From NCBI RefSeq assembly GCF_000716435.1, contig NZ_JNWO01000002.1, forward strand, positions 729,625 through 793,624: a stretch of DNA of 64,000 bases, in the 5' to 3' direction. Made by a program: the position numbers and the translations under genes. The stretch comes from Streptomyces xylophagus. GTDB lineage: Bacteria; Actinomycetota; Actinomycetes; Streptomycetales; Streptomycetaceae. This document shows positions 17,493 through 25,542 of the stretch, piece by piece (positions within the stretch are counted from its first letter, which is position 1; each line of letters opens with the position of its first letter). The notes below the pieces were generated by a model, which ran no database searches, had not been told where the DNA came from, and was given only the letters and a program-made list of their open reading frames with translations.

Positions 17493-18281
17493 ATGAACGA
17501 CACGTCCGCGACCGGGACCTCGTCGGCGTCCAACGGGGCGACGTCTTTGGGCGGAGGGGCGGACACGGGCGGCGACTACCGTCCGGGCTATGAGCTCGTC
17601 GCGGAGCGGATCCTGGAGTTCATCGCCGAGTCAGGCCTGGTCCCCGGCGACCGGCTGCCGACAGAGAACGATCTGGCCGGGCGGCTGGGCACCAGCAGGG
17701 CGGTGGTGCGCGAGGCCGTCAAGATCCTTTCCGCCCTCGGGCGGATCCGAGCACACAAGGGCCGCGGTCTCTTCGTCTCGGACGACGAAGGCATGCTCAG
17801 TGCCAGTCGCTGGGGCGGGTTCTTCCGACCTACCGACCTGGACCACATCTTCATGCTGTTCCAGTTCCGCAGGATCCAGGAGATGGCCGCCGCCGGCATC
17901 GCGGCGACAAGTGCGACCCCTGCCGAACTCCGGGCGATGGAAGTGGCAGTGGAGACGTGCCGTCACGGCTTCGTCCACGGACAGGTCGACGTCTTCAACC
18001 AGGCCGATGACGACTTCCATGCCGCGGTCGCGGCTGCCTCCCACAACAGCTTCCTGGTCGACGCCGTGCGCGACGCGCGCCGGCTGCAGAGGCAGTCCAG
18101 TGCCCTCGGTATCCACGACACGCTCAGCGCTCAGTCCGAGGCCGCCGTCGAGGAGCACGCCGCCATCTACGAAGCCGTACGTGACGGCCGGCCGGAAGCT
18201 GCGGCGCAGGCCACCGCCGTGCACCTCGACAGGACGCTTGAGAACTACCGTCAGGAAATCAAGCGGAGGGTCTTCGGGTAA
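17493..18281 (+). CDS. FadR-subfamily GntR regulator of the sugar locus
   Basis: A 262-aa regulator. After a low-complexity leader, the winged helix runs from about residue 33 to 105 (YELVAERILEFIAESGLVPG, then RLPTENDLAGRLGTSRAVVR). The FCD effector domain follows (FRRIQEMAAAGIAATSATPA, VFNQADDDFHAAVAAASHNS, with the metal/ligand Asp and His residues). ATG at 17493 is chosen for the GGGGTAAG site before it; the frame extends further upstream without support. Being divergent from the importer operon, it is the probable repressor, released by a sugar acid or by the imported sugar. Intact. Confidence 0.9.
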   Translation: MNDTSATGTSSASNGATSLGGGADTGGDYRPGYELVAERILEFIAESGLVPGDRLPTENDLAGRLGTSRAVVREAVKILSALGRIRAHKGRGLFVSDDEGMLSASRWGGFFRPTDLDHIFMLFQFRRIQEMAAAGIAATSATPAELRAMEVAVETCRHGFVHGQVDVFNQADDDFHAAVAAASHNSFLVDAVRDARRLQRQSSALGIHDTLSAQSEAAVEEHAAIYEAVRDGRPEAAAQATAVHLDRTLENYRQEIKRRVFG

Positions 18282-18307
18282 GGGGAGGAGGGGGCAAGTG
18301 CCGCGGG

Positions 18308-18758
18308 TCAGGACGTTGACGGTGCCGTCGGCAAGGGCTTGGGTGGGTAGCTCCGCAGGACGAGTGGGGTGGTGACCGGTCCGTATCGGCGAGGGCGTCC
18401 ACGACCTGTTCAAGGCGTTCGGCGTGGGAACAGTGCACGTCGAGCAGCAGGCAGTCCTCGCCGGTCACGCGGAGGATCGAGATGACCTCAGGCGTCTGGG
18501 CGGCACGGGTGAGTGCTTGGGACAACTGCGCGTGGGTGGTGCGCAGCCGGACGACGGCATGGATGTTCAGTCCGACTGCGGCTGGGGCGATGACGGCGCG
18601 GTAGCCGCTGTTGATCCCGTCCTTCTCCAGGCGTGGACGCAGGCGTCGGCCGCCGGTTGGGACAGTCCGACTCGGCGTCCGACCTCGGCTCCGGTGAGCC
18701 GGCCGTCGGTCTGGAGGAGTTCCAAGATGGCTCGGTCGATCTCGTCGAGTGATTCCAT
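18308..18758 (-). pseudogene. Lrp/AsnC-family regulator with two frameshifts
   Basis: The N-terminus is textbook Lrp: MESLDEIDRAILELLQTDGR and LTGAEVGRRVGLSQPAADA. Near 18640 the frame shifts, continuing as RRLEKDGINSGYRAVIAPAA and VVRLRTTHAQLSQALTRAAQ, TGEDCLLLDVHCSHAERLEQ. A second shift near 18385 is needed to reach the usual ending (RYGPVTTPLVLRSYPPKPLP). Every segment of the family is present and in order, so only two small indels disable it. This is either recent decay or sequencing error. Confidence 0.8.
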
Positions 18759-18846
18759 CGTTGTCACCGCGACTTGCCTTGAGATCACTTGCTGAGCTCG
18801 ATCGTTCCCGCTGATCCATCGAGAATCGCCTCGGGGTGTCCCCGCG

Positions 18847-19338
18847 ATGTGCGGATGGGGTCCCGCAGCGGTCCGGATCGCGCCGGCCTCGTGGAGTGAG
18901 CCGGACCTGCCGGACCGGGTTGCCGCAATCCCGGCTGCCTACGAGATCGCCTCCCGGCGCGACCAGCAGGTGGTGTTGGTGGTTCACGGCCTGGGCTGCT
19001 GGGCAGCCGCGCTCTGGCTGGAGCAGCCGCGACCTGGCACGGTGACCGCGTTCCTGGTCGCCCCGCCCGATCCCCAAGGACCGGCGTTCCCACGTGGGGC
19101 CGCATCGACGTTCGTGTGCCTGTCCGCTCGCCCATTGCCGCGTCCGAGCCTGGTGGTGGCCGGCGACGACGACCCCTACTGCGACCCGATGACGTCCGCC
19201 TCCTTCGCGTGCGAGTGGCAGGCGCAGTGGCATCTCATCGGAAGCCACGGCCACATCAATTCCGACGGCGACGTGGGTGATGGGGAGCCGGGCCGGGAAT
19301 TCCTGCCCCGCTGTCTGCTGGCGGACGGCGCCGTCTGA
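18847..19338 (+). pseudogene. RBBP9/YdeN-like serine hydrolase, truncated and lacking the nucleophile
   Basis: About 150 residues of an alpha/beta hydrolase of the RBBP9/YdeN type. Recognisable parts are LPDRVAAIPAAYEIASRRDQ, VVLVVHGLGCWAAALWLEQP, FLVAPPDPQGPAFPRG and PSLVVAGDDDPYCDPM. The acidic residue (GDDDPYC) and catalytic His (GSHGHINS) remain. The nucleophile motif, normally H-S-L-G, reads H-G-L-G here, so Ser has become Gly. The N-terminal strand and oxyanion-hole segment are missing and no good ribosome site precedes the ATG. It is judged a decaying gene; a non-catalytic binding role cannot be excluded. Confidence 0.65.
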
Positions 19339-19508
19339 TCGACCGCTGCCGGAACCGCGGACAGTCAGTGGAACCGTCGGACAGAACCCAGGCCCGGTTC
19401 ATCAACTCGTTGATCAGCTGGGCGTTCTCCGCCGAAACGGTGACTGCCGACTCGAATGGAAGTTGTGGACAGGGTTTGCGGCTGTCCGTTGTCCGCACTG
19501 CAGGGCTG

Positions 19509-19597
19509 GATGTTCTTGCCGAGTTGCGCGGCGCGGATCGCGGCGACGTACCGCTCGGGCCGGCGCCGAGGACGATGACGTCGTAGTGCGCGCTCAT
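19509..19597 (-). pseudogene. Dihydrolipoamide dehydrogenase N-terminal scrap
   Basis: Reads MSAHYDVIVLGAGPSG from a proper ATG, the FAD-binding start of lipoamide dehydrogenases, and after a frameshift YVAAIRAAQLGKNI. Beyond that the similarity stops and the DNA is unrelated. Only about 30 codons survive, with one indel inside. Confidence 0.6.
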
Positions 19598-19647
19598 GAC
19601 GTGCCCCCTTTCCGGGGTGGTCGATGGTTGGCTTGTGGAGCGAGTGG

Positions 19648-20271
19648 TCATGCGGCGCGGTGGTGGGGTGCCAGGGTGGCGTGGATCTGGTCGCGGATGT
19701 CGGCGAGGACGGCTTCGTCGCTGCGGTGCAGGTGCACGGTGGCGGTGGTGCTGATGTGGATGATCGCGGTGATCACCCGCGCCAGCGTCGCCGCGTCGTC
19801 GGCACCGATGTACTCGTTGCTGGTGAGCAGGCCGGTGACGCCGTCCTCGAGACGGCCGGCAAGGGTTAGACCCGCTTGCCGGTAGGGCTCGGCCGGGTCG
19901 CCGAAGACGAGTTCGTGCAGGTATGTGCGGCCGTTCTCGATGTGCTCCCTCAGGCACTCCACCACGGGACGGATGAGAGCGGCGACCGGCTCCAGTACGC
20001 CCTGCCCGGCGGCGGCGTTCGCGGCGGCGAGGCCGACGTCGATGGCGGCGGCGAACTTCTCGTTCTGCACCATGATCAGCAACTCGGCCTTCGTGGACGC
20101 GTACAGGTAGAGGGTGCCGATCGCGACGTCGGCCCGGTGGGCGATCTGCTGCGTCGTGACCCCGCTGACGCCGTGTTCGGCGAACAGCTCACGGGCCGCG
20201 GTCATGATGCGCTCGCGCTTGGCCTGTTTGGCCCGCTCGCGGCGCCCGATCGGCATGTGACCGCGTTCCAT
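19648..20271 (-). CDS. TetR-family regulator
   Basis: A 207-aa regulator. The helix-turn-helix is GVTTQQIAHRADVAIGTLYL within residues 20-60, preceded by the basic RRERAKQAKRERIMTAAREL. The C-terminal domain includes VVECLREHIENGRTYLHELV and FGDPAEPYRQAGLTLAGRLE. It is closely related to the TetR at 25543, which shares ENGRTYLHELVFGDP as DNGRTYLREMVFGDP. ATG at 20271 follows GGAGG. It is divergent from the oxidoreductase operon at 20420, and two operator-like dyads lie between, so repression of that operon and of itself is likely. Confidence 0.9.
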   Translation of the reverse strand: MERGHMPIGRRERAKQAKRERIMTAARELFAEHGVSGVTTQQIAHRADVAIGTLYLYASTKAELLIMVQNEKFAAAIDVGLAAANAAAGQGVLEPVAALIRPVVECLREHIENGRTYLHELVFGDPAEPYRQAGLTLAGRLEDGVTGLLTSNEYIGADDAATLARVITAIIHISTTATVHLHRSDEAVLADIRDQIHATLAPHHRAA

Positions 20272-20294
20272 GGGGCCTCCCTTGACAAGAATTC

Positions 20295-20322
20295 TGAGTG
20301 CACTCATAGTTGAGTGTACTTG
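20295..20322. promoter_or_regulatory. Paired TetR operator candidates
   Basis: TGAGTGCACTCA (20295-20306) is a perfect 12-base palindrome. TGAGTGTACTTG (20311-20322) is an imperfect copy whose start is exactly 16 bases further on. They lie 24 bases upstream of the TetR start and before the rightward operon. The same two-dyad, 16-base spacing recurs at the paralogous TetR gene (25490-25517). Confidence 0.7.
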
Positions 20323-20419
20323 GGTTGGCCGAGTGGGGCGAGACCCCGGAAGTCGCGCTGAATTGGCCGACCTGGTCTCAGACCTGGATAAATAGGATGA
20401 AGGCAAGGAGCGACGCCCC

Positions 20420-21415
20420 ATGAGAGCGTTCGTCGTCACCAAGTACAAGGAGCCGCTGCAGGAGGCGGAGGTCCCCGAGCCCACCGTGGGGGAGCACGAC
20501 GTGCTGGTGCGGGTGGAGGCCGCCGGGCTGAACCCGCTGGACGAGAAGATCCGCGCGGGTGAGTTCAAGCAGATCCTGCCCTACAAGCTGCCGCTGATCC
20601 TGGGCAACGACGTCGCGGGCACCGTCATCGGCGTAGGGGCGGCGGTTCGCGGATTCAAGCCCGGAGACGAGGTCTACGCCCGGCCCGCCGCGGACCGCAT
20701 CGGCACGTTCGCCGAGCGCATCGCCGTCGCGGAGAGCGACCTGGCGCTCAAGCCCGCCTCGATCAGCATGGATGAGGCCGGCTCACTGCCGCTGGTGGCG
20801 CTCACGGCGTGGCAGGCGCTGGTGGAGCGCGGGAAGGTGCGGCCCGGGCAGAAGGTTCTCATCCACGCCGGCGCCGGCGGGGTCGGTTCGATCGCGATCC
20901 AACTCGCCGCACACCTCGGTGCGAGCGTCGCCACGACCGCCGGCGGTTCCAACGCGCACTTCGTGCGCGCGCTCGGCGCGGACACGGTGATCGACTACCG
21001 CACCCAGGACTTCGAGCAGCTCCTGACCGGCTACGACCTGGTGTTGGACGGCATCGGTGGTGAGACTCTCGAGAAGTCCCTGCGGGTGCTCAAGCCCGGC
21101 GGCAAGGCCATCGGGATCGCCGGTCCCCCGGACCCCGCGTTCGCCCGCGAGGCAGGCCTGAACCCGCTGCTGCGCCTCGCGGTCGCAGGCCTGAGCGGCA
21201 AGATCCGCAGGCAGGCGAAGAAGCTCGGTGTGACGTACGAGTTCCTGTTCATGCGCGCCAGCGGCGACCAGCTCCGCCAGATCACCACCCTCATCGACGA
21301 GGGCGTGGTGCGTCCGGTCGTGGGCAAGGTGGTCCGCTTCGACCAGACCCCGCAGGCGCTGCAGTCCCTGTCCCAGGGCGGCATTCGCGGCAAGGCCGTC
21401 ATCGGCAACAGCTGA
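20420..21415 (+). CDS. NADP-dependent quinone oxidoreductase-type dehydrogenase (MDR superfamily)
   Basis: A 331-aa zinc-independent medium-chain dehydrogenase. The N-terminal GroES-like domain has AAGLNPLDEKIRAGEF and GNDVAGTVIGVGAAVRGFKP. The Rossmann domain carries HAGAGGVGSIAIQLAAHLGA at about residues 149-168. No structural or catalytic zinc ligands are present, matching the quinone-oxidoreductase branch that reduces quinones or activated alkenes with NADPH. It is the first gene of a four-gene rightward operon, and a ribosome site (AAGGAGCGAC) precedes the ATG. The operon is probably induced by release of the divergent TetR. Confidence 0.9.
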   Translation: MRAFVVTKYKEPLQEAEVPEPTVGEHDVLVRVEAAGLNPLDEKIRAGEFKQILPYKLPLILGNDVAGTVIGVGAAVRGFKPGDEVYARPAADRIGTFAERIAVAESDLALKPASISMDEAGSLPLVALTAWQALVERGKVRPGQKVLIHAGAGGVGSIAIQLAAHLGASVATTAGGSNAHFVRALGADTVIDYRTQDFEQLLTGYDLVLDGIGGETLEKSLRVLKPGGKAIGIAGPPDPAFAREAGLNPLLRLAVAGLSGKIRRQAKKLGVTYEFLFMRASGDQLRQITTLIDEGVVRPVVGKVVRFDQTPQALQSLSQGGIRGKAVIGNS

Positions 21416-21498
21416 CCCGCCGCAACCGCGACGGGCGACACGAAACGCACAGCCACACGAAACGCACGGCGACACAAAACACGCAAGGAGAATCCGTC

Positions 21499-22365
21499 AT
21501 GAGCAGCACCGACATCCCGAACGAAGCCGTCATCACCTCCTACGCGAAGGCCCCGGCCCGCACCGTCAGCGCCGGCGGCGTCACCTACGCCTACCGCGAG
21601 CTGGGACCGAAGGGCGGCATCCCCGTCGTCTTCTTCGTCCACCTCGCCGCGACCCTGGACAACTGGGACCCCCGCATCGTCGACCCCGTCGCGAAGGGCC
21701 GTCACGTCATCGCCTTCGACAACCGCGGTGTCGGGGCGTCCACCGGCCAGGTGCCGGACAGTGTCGAGGCGATGGCCGACGACGCCTACGCCTTCGTCAG
21801 GGCGCTCGGGTACGACAAGATCGACGTCTTCTCCTTCTCCCTCGGCGGCATGGTCGCCCAGGCCCTGGTGGTCAAGCACCCCGGCCTCGTCCGCAAGCTG
21901 GTCCTCACCGGCACCGGGCCCAAGGGCGGCAAGGACATGGACAAGGTCGCCAGAGTCACCTACTGGGACATCCTGCGCGCCACCTTGACCCGTTCGGACC
22001 CCAAGGAGTTCCTGTTCTTCAACCGCAACGCCACCGGCAAGCCCGCCGCACGCGCGTTCGTCAACCGGCTCAAGGAGCGCACCGTCGACCGCGACGCGGA
22101 GATCAAGACCAAGGCGTTCCAGACGCAGCTGAAGGCGATCAAGAAGTGGGGGCGCTCCGCCCCCGACGACCTGTCGTCGATCACGCAGCCCACCCTGATC
22201 GCCAACGGCGACAACGACCGCATGGTGCCGTCGGTCCTGTCGGAGGACCTGCACCGGCGCATCAAGGGCAGCGAGCTGATCATCTACCCCGACTCCGGGC
22301 ACGGCGGCATCTTCCAGTACCACGACCGGTTCGCCCCGGTGGCGGTCGAGTTCCTCGCCCGATGA
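21499..22365 (+). CDS. Alpha/beta-fold hydrolase
   Basis: A 288-aa hydrolase. The oxyanion segment is VFFVHLAATLDNWDPRIVDP, the nucleophile elbow FSFSLGG puts the catalytic Ser near residue 114, the acid is in NGDNDRMVP and the His in DSGHGGIFQYHD. The elbow has Phe before the second Ser in place of the usual His (G-H-S), a common variant in this branch. No signal peptide. It follows the oxidoreductase by 83 bases with an AAGGAG site. Esters, lactones or peroxides are possible substrates. It may act after the oxidoreductase on the same compound. Confidence 0.88.
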   Translation: MSSTDIPNEAVITSYAKAPARTVSAGGVTYAYRELGPKGGIPVVFFVHLAATLDNWDPRIVDPVAKGRHVIAFDNRGVGASTGQVPDSVEAMADDAYAFVRALGYDKIDVFSFSLGGMVAQALVVKHPGLVRKLVLTGTGPKGGKDMDKVARVTYWDILRATLTRSDPKEFLFFNRNATGKPAARAFVNRLKERTVDRDAEIKTKAFQTQLKAIKKWGRSAPDDLSSITQPTLIANGDNDRMVPSVLSEDLHRRIKGSELIIYPDSGHGGIFQYHDRFAPVAVEFLAR

Positions 22366-22398
22366 CGACCGCCTGACCAGGAAGGGAAGAGCAACGTC

Positions 22399-23205
22399 AT
22401 GAGCACGTCACCGGCCGTCGCGCCCCCGGCAGTGAAGAAGCCTCTCACCTCCTCGATCCTGCTGTGGGTGCGCACCGACCAGCCCCGCCAGACCGGCATG
22501 GACCACTGGAAGGGCCCGCACTCAGGGATCATCTCCGCCACCCCGGGCCTGGAGGAGTACCGGCAGATCCACCTCGCTGAGCACAACACGGGCCTGTGGC
22601 CGGCCATCGACGGGGTCCAGACCGCGATCCCCGCGGACCGGAAGGTCGACGGCGTTGCGGAAGTCAGCTTCCAGTCGGCACTTGGTCCCCTGAAAGGGCG
22701 CAAGCAGACGAAACTGGCCTACGCCGACGAGATCAACGTGTTCCGTCGCACCCTGCTCTACGCCGGCCCGCCGAACTCATCCCGCTGGTACGACGTCGCA
22801 GGCCCCGGAGAGCCGGTCGGTGCCCGCGTTCTGATCTACCTGCGCCGCAGAGACGGCGTCGGCGCCGGCGACTTCCGGAAGTTTGTCAACGAGCAGCTCG
22901 CTCCCGCGCTCGCCGGCACCGGAGTGCTGAAGGAACTGCGCACGCAGACGTTCCTGCCCTGGATCGAAAAACTCTGGGACACCCCGGACGTCGCCCACGA
23001 CAACCCCCACGACCGGCACTTCCACGCCTCGGTCAGCCTAGGGTTCACCGACACCGCGGCACGGGACGCCTTCTTCACCGGCAACGTGATCGAGGACCTG
23101 TCCGACCGGCTGGCCCCGCAGGTCTCCGCGATCCATGCCTACGACGTCAGCGCCGCCCTCACCTACGTCAAGAACGGCGAGATCCTCCCGCGCTACGAGG
23201 AGTGA
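22399..23205 (+). CDS. Two-domain EthD-like (dimeric alpha-beta barrel) protein
   Basis: A 268-aa protein with two similar halves. The first has SSILLWVRTDQPRQTGMDHW, KGPHSGIISATPGLEEYRQI and HLAEHNTG; the second has VLIYLRRRDGVGAGDFRKFV, LKELRTQTFLPW and HFHASVSLGFTDTAARDAFF. The 'W-KGPH' start, the L-E-Y-R-Q segment and the strand pattern suit EthD-type ferredoxin-fold domains fused in tandem. EthD proteins accompany monooxygenases or dissipate reactive intermediates; here the partner would be the oxidoreductase and hydrolase upstream, 33 bases away. The domain assignment is by eye and no enzymatic residues are certain. Confidence 0.6.
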   Translation: MSTSPAVAPPAVKKPLTSSILLWVRTDQPRQTGMDHWKGPHSGIISATPGLEEYRQIHLAEHNTGLWPAIDGVQTAIPADRKVDGVAEVSFQSALGPLKGRKQTKLAYADEINVFRRTLLYAGPPNSSRWYDVAGPGEPVGARVLIYLRRRDGVGAGDFRKFVNEQLAPALAGTGVLKELRTQTFLPWIEKLWDTPDVAHDNPHDRHFHASVSLGFTDTAARDAFFTGNVIEDLSDRLAPQVSAIHAYDVSAALTYVKNGEILPRYEE

Positions 23206-23318
23206 GTGGCGCGGGCTCTGCTCAGCAACGCATCCGCGCCACGCTTCCCGGCCCTCCTCGCGCCCCCCGTCGCCGTCCGACACCCGTCACGCATCAGAAT
23301 CCGTATCCGGAGCCAGCC

Positions 23319-24149
23319 ATGAGCGAGCCCAGCACCATCCACTTCGAGCGCACCTCACCGCAGATCTCGAAGATCACCTTCGCCAACCCGCCCGTCAACC
23401 TCATCGTCGGCGAGACCGTCCTGCGCCTCATCGAGATCGTCGAGGAACTGGCCGCCGACCCGGACATCCAGGTCGTGCTGTTCGACAGCGCCACACCCGA
23501 CTTCTTCTACAGCCACTTCGACCTGGCCGCCGCCGCCGACTTCCCTGCCTCCGAGGACCCGGACGCGGTGCCGGCATGGACGAATCTGGTCCTGGAACTC
23601 TCCAGGGCGCCGTACATCACCGTCGCGGTCATCCGGGGACGCACCCGGGGCGGCGGGAACGAGCTCGCCCTCGCCCTCGATCTGCGCTACGCCAGTCGTG
23701 AGAAGGCGGTCTTCGGACAGCCCGAGGTCGGCGGCGGACTGCTGCCCGGCGGTGGCGGCACCGAACGCCTCCCTCGCGCCATCGGACGCGACCGTGCCCT
23801 GGAGGCCGTCCTGACCAGCGACGACTACGACGCTGACACCGCCGAGCGTTGGGGCTGGGTCACCCGCGCCCTCCCCGACAGCGAGCTGGACGCCTTCGTC
23901 GGCACCGTCGCCGCCCGGCTCGCCTCCTTCGACCGCACCTCACTCGCCTCGGCCAAGGCCCAGATCAACCGGGCATCCCTGCCCCCGGACGCGGACCTGG
24001 TCGCTGCGTACGGCGAGTTCGCCGACTCCCTCACCCTCCCCGGTTTCCTCACCCGCGCCGCCGGCATGCAGGCCGCCGCCGAACAGGCCGGCATCGACTT
24101 CGAATACCGTCTCGGGCACCACATCGGCGTCGTCAACCGGCAACGCTGA
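23319..24149 (+). CDS. Enoyl-CoA hydratase/isomerase-family protein
   Basis: A 276-aa crotonase-fold protein. It starts MSEPSTIHFERTSPQISKIT. The first oxyanion-hole segment is FFYSHFDLAAA and the second IRGRTRGGGNELALALDLRY. Both Glu positions used by hydratases seem present: one in FGQPEVGGGLLPGGGGTERL and one in RALEAVLTSDDYD. It is the last of the four-gene operon, 113 bases after the EthD-like gene, and about 510 bases of gene-free DNA follow. A CoA thioester substrate is the family norm, but no CoA ligase is nearby, so the true substrate may differ. Confidence 0.85.
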   Translation: MSEPSTIHFERTSPQISKITFANPPVNLIVGETVLRLIEIVEELAADPDIQVVLFDSATPDFFYSHFDLAAAADFPASEDPDAVPAWTNLVLELSRAPYITVAVIRGRTRGGGNELALALDLRYASREKAVFGQPEVGGGLLPGGGGTERLPRAIGRDRALEAVLTSDDYDADTAERWGWVTRALPDSELDAFVGTVAARLASFDRTSLASAKAQINRASLPPDADLVAAYGEFADSLTLPGFLTRAAGMQAAAEQAGIDFEYRLGHHIGVVNRQR

Positions 24150-24660
24150 CACTCGGCAGCAAGCGAGCACGTACGCAGCGGATACCGCGGCCGTGCTCGT
24201 TCTGTCGCGAGTGTCACCTTGTTCGTCTTCGTACGCGTGCCCGACGGGGGAGGGGAACCATGGCGCGAAGCCCGGTCACCGCCGAGAACGACCGACCGAT
24301 CGGCGCCGCCGCGGACGCGGTGCGGTGTTCGACATCGTCCGTACCCCCGTCGACCGGGGCCCCGGCATCGCCGGCGCATTCGAGCGCGGCGGCGCCCGCG
24401 TCGGGGCACAGGCCGACTGGCCAGGGCTCACCACCTGGTGGGCGGGGCCTGCGCGCCGACAGGGCTGCGGGTGGTGTCGGGGAAGTGCCCTGGCGGTCGC
24501 TGGGCGAACTGCACCGGATGATGCTCGACGAAGCGCTCGCCGGGCATGGCCTGTCCGAGTCCACGACGGTGCGCGCCTCCGTGATGCCGGCAAACCGTTC
24601 GAACCCCATGGATCACGCGGTCCCGACGTCAGGAGATCACATCGGGACCGAGGAACAGGC
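24150..24660. other. Gene-free stretch between convergent operon ends
   Basis: About 510 bases between the crotonase stop and the SDR stop. Long open frames exist on both strands because of high GC, but none has a ribosome site plus a recognisable family. A segment near 24485-24570 (EVPWRSLGELHRMMLDEALA) looks protein-like and may be a gene remnant; I cannot name it. Confidence 0.4.
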
Positions 24661-25374
24661 TCAGGCGTTCGTGCCGCGCAGGTCCGGGTAGAGAGCCTCG
24701 ACCGGGCTGCTCAGAGCCGCCTTGACCCCCTTGGTCAACTCGTCGGCCAGGACCTCGTATTCGCCGGCCTCGACGGCGTCGTAGACCGTCGTCACCAGCT
24801 GCGTCGGCAGCATCTTGGGGCCGTCGGCGTGTGCGGCCATATCGGTGTCGACGTAGCCCATGTGCACACCCGTCACGTGGACGCCCATGGGTGCGAACTC
24901 GATGCGCAGCGAGTTGGTGGCCGACCACAGTGCGGCCTTGGACGCGCTGTAGGCGCCGCCGAAGGCATACCAGCTGGCAACGGAGTGCACGTCGATGAGG
25001 ATTGACCCCTTCTTGGCGGCGAGGACCGGTGCGAAGGCGCGGGCGAGGAGGACCGGCCCGAAGAAGTTCGTCTCCATGTTCGCCCGGATGTCCGCCTCGG
25101 TGACGTCCAGCAGGCTCGCGCTCGGCGGGATGGCGCCCGCGTTGTTGACGAGCACGGTGACATCCGCGGCGGCGGCGACGGCCGCGTCGATCGACGCGCG
25201 GTCGGTCACGTCAAGGGTCAGGGGGACGATGCGGTCATCGTCCCAGGCGCGGGGGGAACGGGCCGTGGCGTAGACCTTGGCGGCGCCGCGTGCCAGGGCG
25301 TCGTGGACGAAGTGGGTGCCGATACCACCGTTGGCGCCGGTGACGAGGACGACTGCTCCATCGAGGGAGGGCAT
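24661..25374 (-). CDS. Short-chain dehydrogenase/reductase (SDR), TetR-controlled
   Basis: A 237-aa classical SDR with TGANGGIG at residues 12-19, NNAG at 77-80, Ser131, Tyr142 and Lys146 (AYSASKAALW). It aligns closely with the SDR at 5074-5784, including VYATAR and MDTNYFG/METNFFG, so the two arose by duplication or share a recent ancestor. ATG at 25374 follows AAGGAAC. It is divergent from the TetR at 25543, and two palindromes lie between, so that TetR is its probable repressor. Substrate unknown. Confidence 0.88.
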   Translation of the reverse strand: MPSLDGAVVLVTGANGGIGTHFVHDALARGAAKVYATARSPRAWDDDRIVPLTLDVTDRASIDAAVAAAADVTVLVNNAGAIPPSASLLDVTEADIRANMETNFFGPVLLARAFAPVLAAKKGSILIDVHSVASWYAFGGAYSASKAALWSATNSLRIEFAPMGVHVTGVHMGYVDTDMAAHADGPKMLPTQLVTTVYDAVEAGEYEVLADELTKGVKAALSSPVEALYPDLRGTNA

Positions 25375-25489
25375 GGGTGTTCCTTCTTTCCAAGGGGATG
25401 TGAAGTGCGTGGCTGTGCACGGACGGACCAATGACTCCTCTCCCTGCCGTGGGAGAATGAGCGGAGCCACATTCGAGCCCACGCAGCAA

Positions 25490-25517
25490 TGACTGCAGTC
25501 ATAACTGACTACAGTCA
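25490..25517. promoter_or_regulatory. Paired TetR operator candidates
   Basis: TGACTGCAGTCA (25490-25501) is a perfect palindrome and TGACTACAGTCA (25506-25517) differs at one central base. The spacing start to start is 16 bases, the same as at 20295-20322 beside the paralogous TetR gene. They lie in the divergent gap between the SDR and TetR genes, 26 bases before the TetR start. Confidence 0.75.
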
Positions 25518-25542
25518 GAAGTTATTCCTGGAGGACACCGCC

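Noticed and set aside
24260..24660. Possible gene between crotonase and SDR
   Set aside because: Several frames are open but none shows a family motif with a start signal; a short protein-like stretch is noted, not annotated.
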